Shown here one piece after another: positions 5,265-7,107 of a stretch of 7,107 nt of DNA (its first letter is position 1; every line of letters starts with the position of its first letter). This stretch comes from Gp13-AA77 sp036521995 (lineage in GTDB: Bacteria > Acidobacteriota > Terriglobia > UBA7540), in contig DATDGR010000335.1 in NCBI GenBank assembly GCA_036521995.1, positions 1 to 7,107 of the forward strand, in the 5' to 3' direction. The translations under genes and the position numbers were made by a program. The notes under the pieces are model-generated. The model was not told the origin of the DNA and did not search any database. It was given only the letters and a program-made list of their open reading frames with translations.

Positions 5265-5608
5265 GCGAGTCTCCTATCCAAAACCTGGGAATGGCGCAAC
5301 GAGCGGCGGCCGAAAGGGCCGGCACTCGCGTCATCCCGAACTGAATTGTCCCCTTCGAAACGCCCCTCAGGGTCCTGCTGAAGAGTTCGGATTGTAGCCT
5401 AACTCGGCGTCTGCGTTGCTCGATTTGTGGGACTCCCTCGCCCTGGCCCTGACTTCGGCCGGGTGTCCTGATATGATCGTAACCACAGATGGTCTCGTCC
5501 GGGTTTAGCGAGTAAGTGGGATTCTCCCCACTACCAACCCAAACCTGGATCAAGCTCGGTCATGCCAGGCGGGGATTACAAACCGCGGGGACGGGGGATC
5601 AAGCCACT
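5265..5608. other. Gene-free stretch between the MFS gene and the small membrane protein
   Basis: Neither strand encodes anything recognisable over these 344 bp; open frames here are unlike any family and lack start signals. The stretch contains the MFS leader and its candidate promoter (5391-5396) and two weak dyads. One is CGGCC/GGCCG around 5309-5322. The other is AGTGGG/CCCACT at 5515-5532, about 80 bp past the stop of the small membrane gene, without a T-run. No tRNA or known RNA was seen. Confidence 0.5.
5391..5396 (-). promoter_or_regulatory. Candidate -10 element for the MFS gene
   Basis: The coding strand reads GGC-TACAAT, a 5-of-6 match to the -10 consensus. No good -35 is found 16-18 bp upstream. 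It would give a leader of about 120 bases. Confidence 0.28.
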
Positions 5609-5812
5609 TCACGCGTGTCTGGGGCCACGCAGGATTCGGGCGGGCAAAGTGATCAAGGCCCACAGCAACTGAAGCACTCCTTCTACCGCGATGCCCACAA
5701 TACGAAACGGCAGCAGGATCAGCCAGGCTAGCGGGTAGAGAATCAGGGCCAGCAAGGCAAGCGGCCAGCAGAACACGAGAAGCATGCACCAGAGCAGGAA
5801 AGTCAGCATCAT
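5609..5812 (-). CDS. Small hydrophobic membrane protein (67 residues), function unknown
   Basis: The product starts MMLTFLLWCMLLVFCWP and is almost wholly hydrophobic to about residue 35 (LALLALILYPLAWLILLPF). A second hydrophobic helix follows (IVGIAVEGVLQLLWALITLP, about 38-57), then a basic end, ARILRGPRHA. Two to three membrane passes are expected, with the basic tail probably cytoplasmic. Pro residues after 'LY' and 'LL' kink the first block. I recall similar short proteins as uncharacterised ORFs in Acidobacteriota, but have no functional assignment. The start is ATG 5812 (a second ATG follows directly), with a GGGGGG run 2 bases upstream and GGAGG 13 bases upstream; the frame stays open to 5926 but that part is charged and non-conserved in look. 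It diverges from the secreted VOC gene. Confidence 0.65.
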   Translation of the reverse strand: MMLTFLLWCMLLVFCWPLALLALILYPLAWLILLPFRIVGIAVEGVLQLLWALITLPARILRGPRHA

Positions 5813-5846
5813 CGCCCCCCAAATTCCTCCGGACCGCCCTTGGCTT

Positions 5847-5875
5847 ATCTTATCCCTTCGCATTCCACGTGGCCA
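5847..5875 (-). promoter_or_regulatory. Candidate promoter for the small membrane protein
   Basis: On the - strand, TGGCCA (5870-5875) and TAAGAT (5847-5852) are separated by exactly 17 bp. Each matches 4 of 6 consensus positions. Transcription would begin near 5840, about 28 bases before ATG 5812. Confidence 0.28.
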
Positions 5876-5968
5876 GAGCCTGCGATAATGCCGGTCCGCC
5901 AGTCCTGGATTCAGCGGTGTGGCCATTATGAAGGAGTTCGGCTATCCTTTGGTGCTGTGGATCTGGAG

Positions 5969-5974
5969 AGGAGG
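5969..5974 (+). promoter_or_regulatory. Shine-Dalgarno that sets the start of the secreted VOC gene
   Basis: A perfect AGGAGG stands 9 bases before GTG 5984, and 18 bases before the next ATG (5993). This makes GTG 5984 the better start, against the upstream open frame that runs back to 5840. Confidence 0.7.
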
Positions 5975-5983
5975 ATAAATCAC

Positions 5984-6961
5984 GTGGTCGTGATGCGAGT
6001 TGCATGCTGGTTGCTGGCCGCAACGCTTCTGCTCGAGGCACCGAGGCTGCAAGTGTGCGAGGGGGCGCAGGATTCCCCGGCGTCGCCCAAGCCGCCCTCG
6101 AAATTGGCGGCCGTCGAACGTCCTTCCATCGTCGGGGTGGCCCACATCGGCCTCCAGACGGACAACCTGGCCGCGGCGCGCGAGTTCTACGGCCACGTGC
6201 TCGGATATCAGGAACCCTTCACGGTAGACAAGCCCACTGGAGGGTTGATGCTCACCTATTTCAAGGTGAACGACCATCAGTACATCGAGGTCTTTCCCGA
6301 GCTGAAGAGCCCCACCGAAGACCGGCTCTCCCACATTGCTTTTGAAACCACGGACGCAACCAAGTTGCGCGACTACCTGGCTGGCCGGGGCGTGTCTGTG
6401 CCCGCCACGCTAAAGCCCGGGCTCGACGGCAACTTGAGTTTCGAGGTGCAGGACCCGGACGGCCACACGGTGGAGTTCGTGCAGTATCTGCCCGGCTCGC
6501 TGCACAGCCGCAACTTCGGCAAGTTTCTGCCGGATACGCGCATTTCCGATCACATGATCCACGTGGGCGTGGTGGTCAGCGACCGCGCCGCGGCCGACCG
6601 ATTCTACAAAGACGTGTTGGGCTTCCAACTGATGTGGCAGGGCGGCATGAAAGACGATCGCACGGACTGGGTGGATATGCGGGTGCCCGAAGGCACGGAT
6701 TGGCTGGAATACATGCTGAACGTGCATAATCCGTCGCCCCAGACGCTCGGTGTGATGCATCACTTTGCGCTGGGAGTGCCCAACATTCAGGTGGCTTTCA
6801 AGACGGTGACCGAGCGCGGTTACCACAAGGGTGACCAGCCCAAGATCGGGCGCGACGGCAAGTGGCAGCTTGGCCTGTTTGATCCCAACGGCACCCGCGC
6901 TGAAGTGATGGAATTCAAACCAGTCGAGACGCCGTGTTGCTCACCGATGGTCACTCCGTAA
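5984..6961 (+). CDS. Exported two-domain VOC (glyoxalase/dioxygenase fold) protein
   Basis: From GTG 5984 the protein has 325 residues. An N-terminal hydrophobic run (VACWLLAATLLLEAP, about 6-20) behind one Arg looks like a signal peptide; C25 is not in a proper lipobox. Two VOC domains follow. Domain 1 (about 48-168) has GVAHIGL, REFYGHVLGY and DPDGHTVEFVQY. Domain 2 (about 189-312) has HMIHVGVVV, DRFYKDVLGF and DPNGTRAEVMEF. A full His/Glu metal-ligand set is visible in each: H54, E102, H117, E164, and H193, E242, H260 (or H259), E310 (or E307). This suggests one or two metal sites, unlike most exported VOC proteins of unknown role. The substrate is unknown; glyoxalase, extradiol dioxygenase and isomerase activities are all possible. 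The C-terminus ends with a Cys pair, PCCSPMVTP. The gene stands alone, diverging from the small membrane protein. Confidence 0.88.
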   Translation: MVVMRVACWLLAATLLLEAPRLQVCEGAQDSPASPKPPSKLAAVERPSIVGVAHIGLQTDNLAAAREFYGHVLGYQEPFTVDKPTGGLMLTYFKVNDHQYIEVFPELKSPTEDRLSHIAFETTDATKLRDYLAGRGVSVPATLKPGLDGNLSFEVQDPDGHTVEFVQYLPGSLHSRNFGKFLPDTRISDHMIHVGVVVSDRAAADRFYKDVLGFQLMWQGGMKDDRTDWVDMRVPEGTDWLEYMLNVHNPSPQTLGVMHHFALGVPNIQVAFKTVTERGYHKGDQPKIGRDGKWQLGLFDPNGTRAEVMEFKPVETPCCSPMVTP

Positions 6962-6990
6962 GCTAGACTAGACCATAGTTCTGTAAGTAA

Positions 6991-7107
6991 CTAGTCAATC
7001 GTGACCTCGTCCATCTTGTATGTCCATCGGAAAACGACGGGGTCAGCGTTGACCTGATCAAAATACTGATGGATGCGTTGAACCAATTCTTCTTTGGTGG
7101 CTACCCG
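6991..7107 (-). CDS. Transposase C-terminal fragment, IS630 family (cut by window edge)
   Basis: The - strand frame ending at TAG (6991-6993) gives 38 residues: ATKEELVQRIHQYFDQVNAD, then PVVFRWTYKMDEVTID. 'L-x-x-R-I-H-x-Y-x-x-x-x-N-A-(N/D)-P-x-x-F-x-W' is the standard IS630-family C-terminus, the end of the DDE endonuclease that moves the element into TA sites. The catalytic part lies outside the window. The sequence differs from the fragment at 1-134, so it is a different element. The element end should lie between about 6962 and 6990, where short CTAGA/TAG-rich repeats and a TAGTT/AACTA dyad occur. The VOC gene stop is 29 bp away, so the insertion landed just behind that gene. Confidence 0.82.
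   Translation of the reverse strand, partial: RVATKEELVQRIHQYFDQVNADPVVFRWTYKMDEVTID

Noticed and set aside
4219..5553. Long - strand open frame (444 residues) overlapping the MFS gene
   Set aside because: It overlaps most of the POT-like gene in another frame, is rich in R, G, P and H, and has no family motif, which is typical of GC-rich shadow frames.
5400..5600. tRNA or small RNA gene in the gap upstream of the MFS gene
   Set aside because: I looked for acceptor, anticodon and T-loop patterns and found only isolated short dyads.
1..7107. Composite transposon bounded by the two transposase ends
   Set aside because: The two C-termini belong to different elements, so they could not mobilise the interval as one unit in the usual way.

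Overview
The window is GC-rich bacterial chromosomal DNA. The mix of genes (a DUF3224 protein, a yggS-DUF167 pair, a POT-like MFS carrier, a tiny 'LLWC...LYPLAWL' membrane protein and a secreted double-VOC protein) looks most like a soil-type Acidobacteriota genome. That assignment is inferred from gene content and style; no rRNA or other phylogenetic marker is present.

Layout from left to right. (1) Positions 1-134 are the 3' end of a DDE transposase gene, probably IS630-like, on the + strand. (2) Positions 165-971 hold a two-gene + strand unit: a DUF3224 protein and a small single-domain VOC (glyoxalase/bleomycin-resistance fold) protein. (3) Positions 972-1933 are a decayed zone. It has a cluster of GC-rich hairpins (973-1070), then on the - strand the N-terminal remnant of a DNA methyltransferase (1076-1490) broken across three frames, then about 440 bp with no recognisable gene and an AT-rich patch with overlapping inverted repeats (1781-1823). 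(4) Positions 1934-3962 are housekeeping: tmk (thymidylate kinase, - strand) diverges from yggS (PLP-binding homeostasis protein), which is followed by a DUF167/UPF0235 gene in the same operon. (5) A POT-like MFS transporter (3993-5264, - strand) converges on DUF167 with only 30 bp between the stops. (6) After about 340 bp without a gene, a 67-residue hydrophobic membrane protein (- strand) diverges from an exported two-domain VOC protein (+ strand). (7) Positions 6991-7107 are the 3' end of a second, different IS630-family transposase on the - strand.

The two transposase fragments point into the window from opposite sides but do not resemble each other, so the segment is bracketed by insertions rather than being one composite transposon. 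Transfer and decay are concentrated at the left (1-1930) and far right edges; tmk, yggS and DUF167 look intact and vertically inherited.

I found no convincing new multi-gene system. The most unusual material is the broken methyltransferase with a 40-bp insertion at its catalytic motif, the hairpin cluster at its truncation point, and the alternative-hairpin patch near 1800. Several starts are better placed inside the longest open frame: tmk (TTG 2665), yggS (ATG 2930), DUF167 (ATG 3660), the small membrane protein (ATG 5812) and the secreted VOC protein (GTG 5984).
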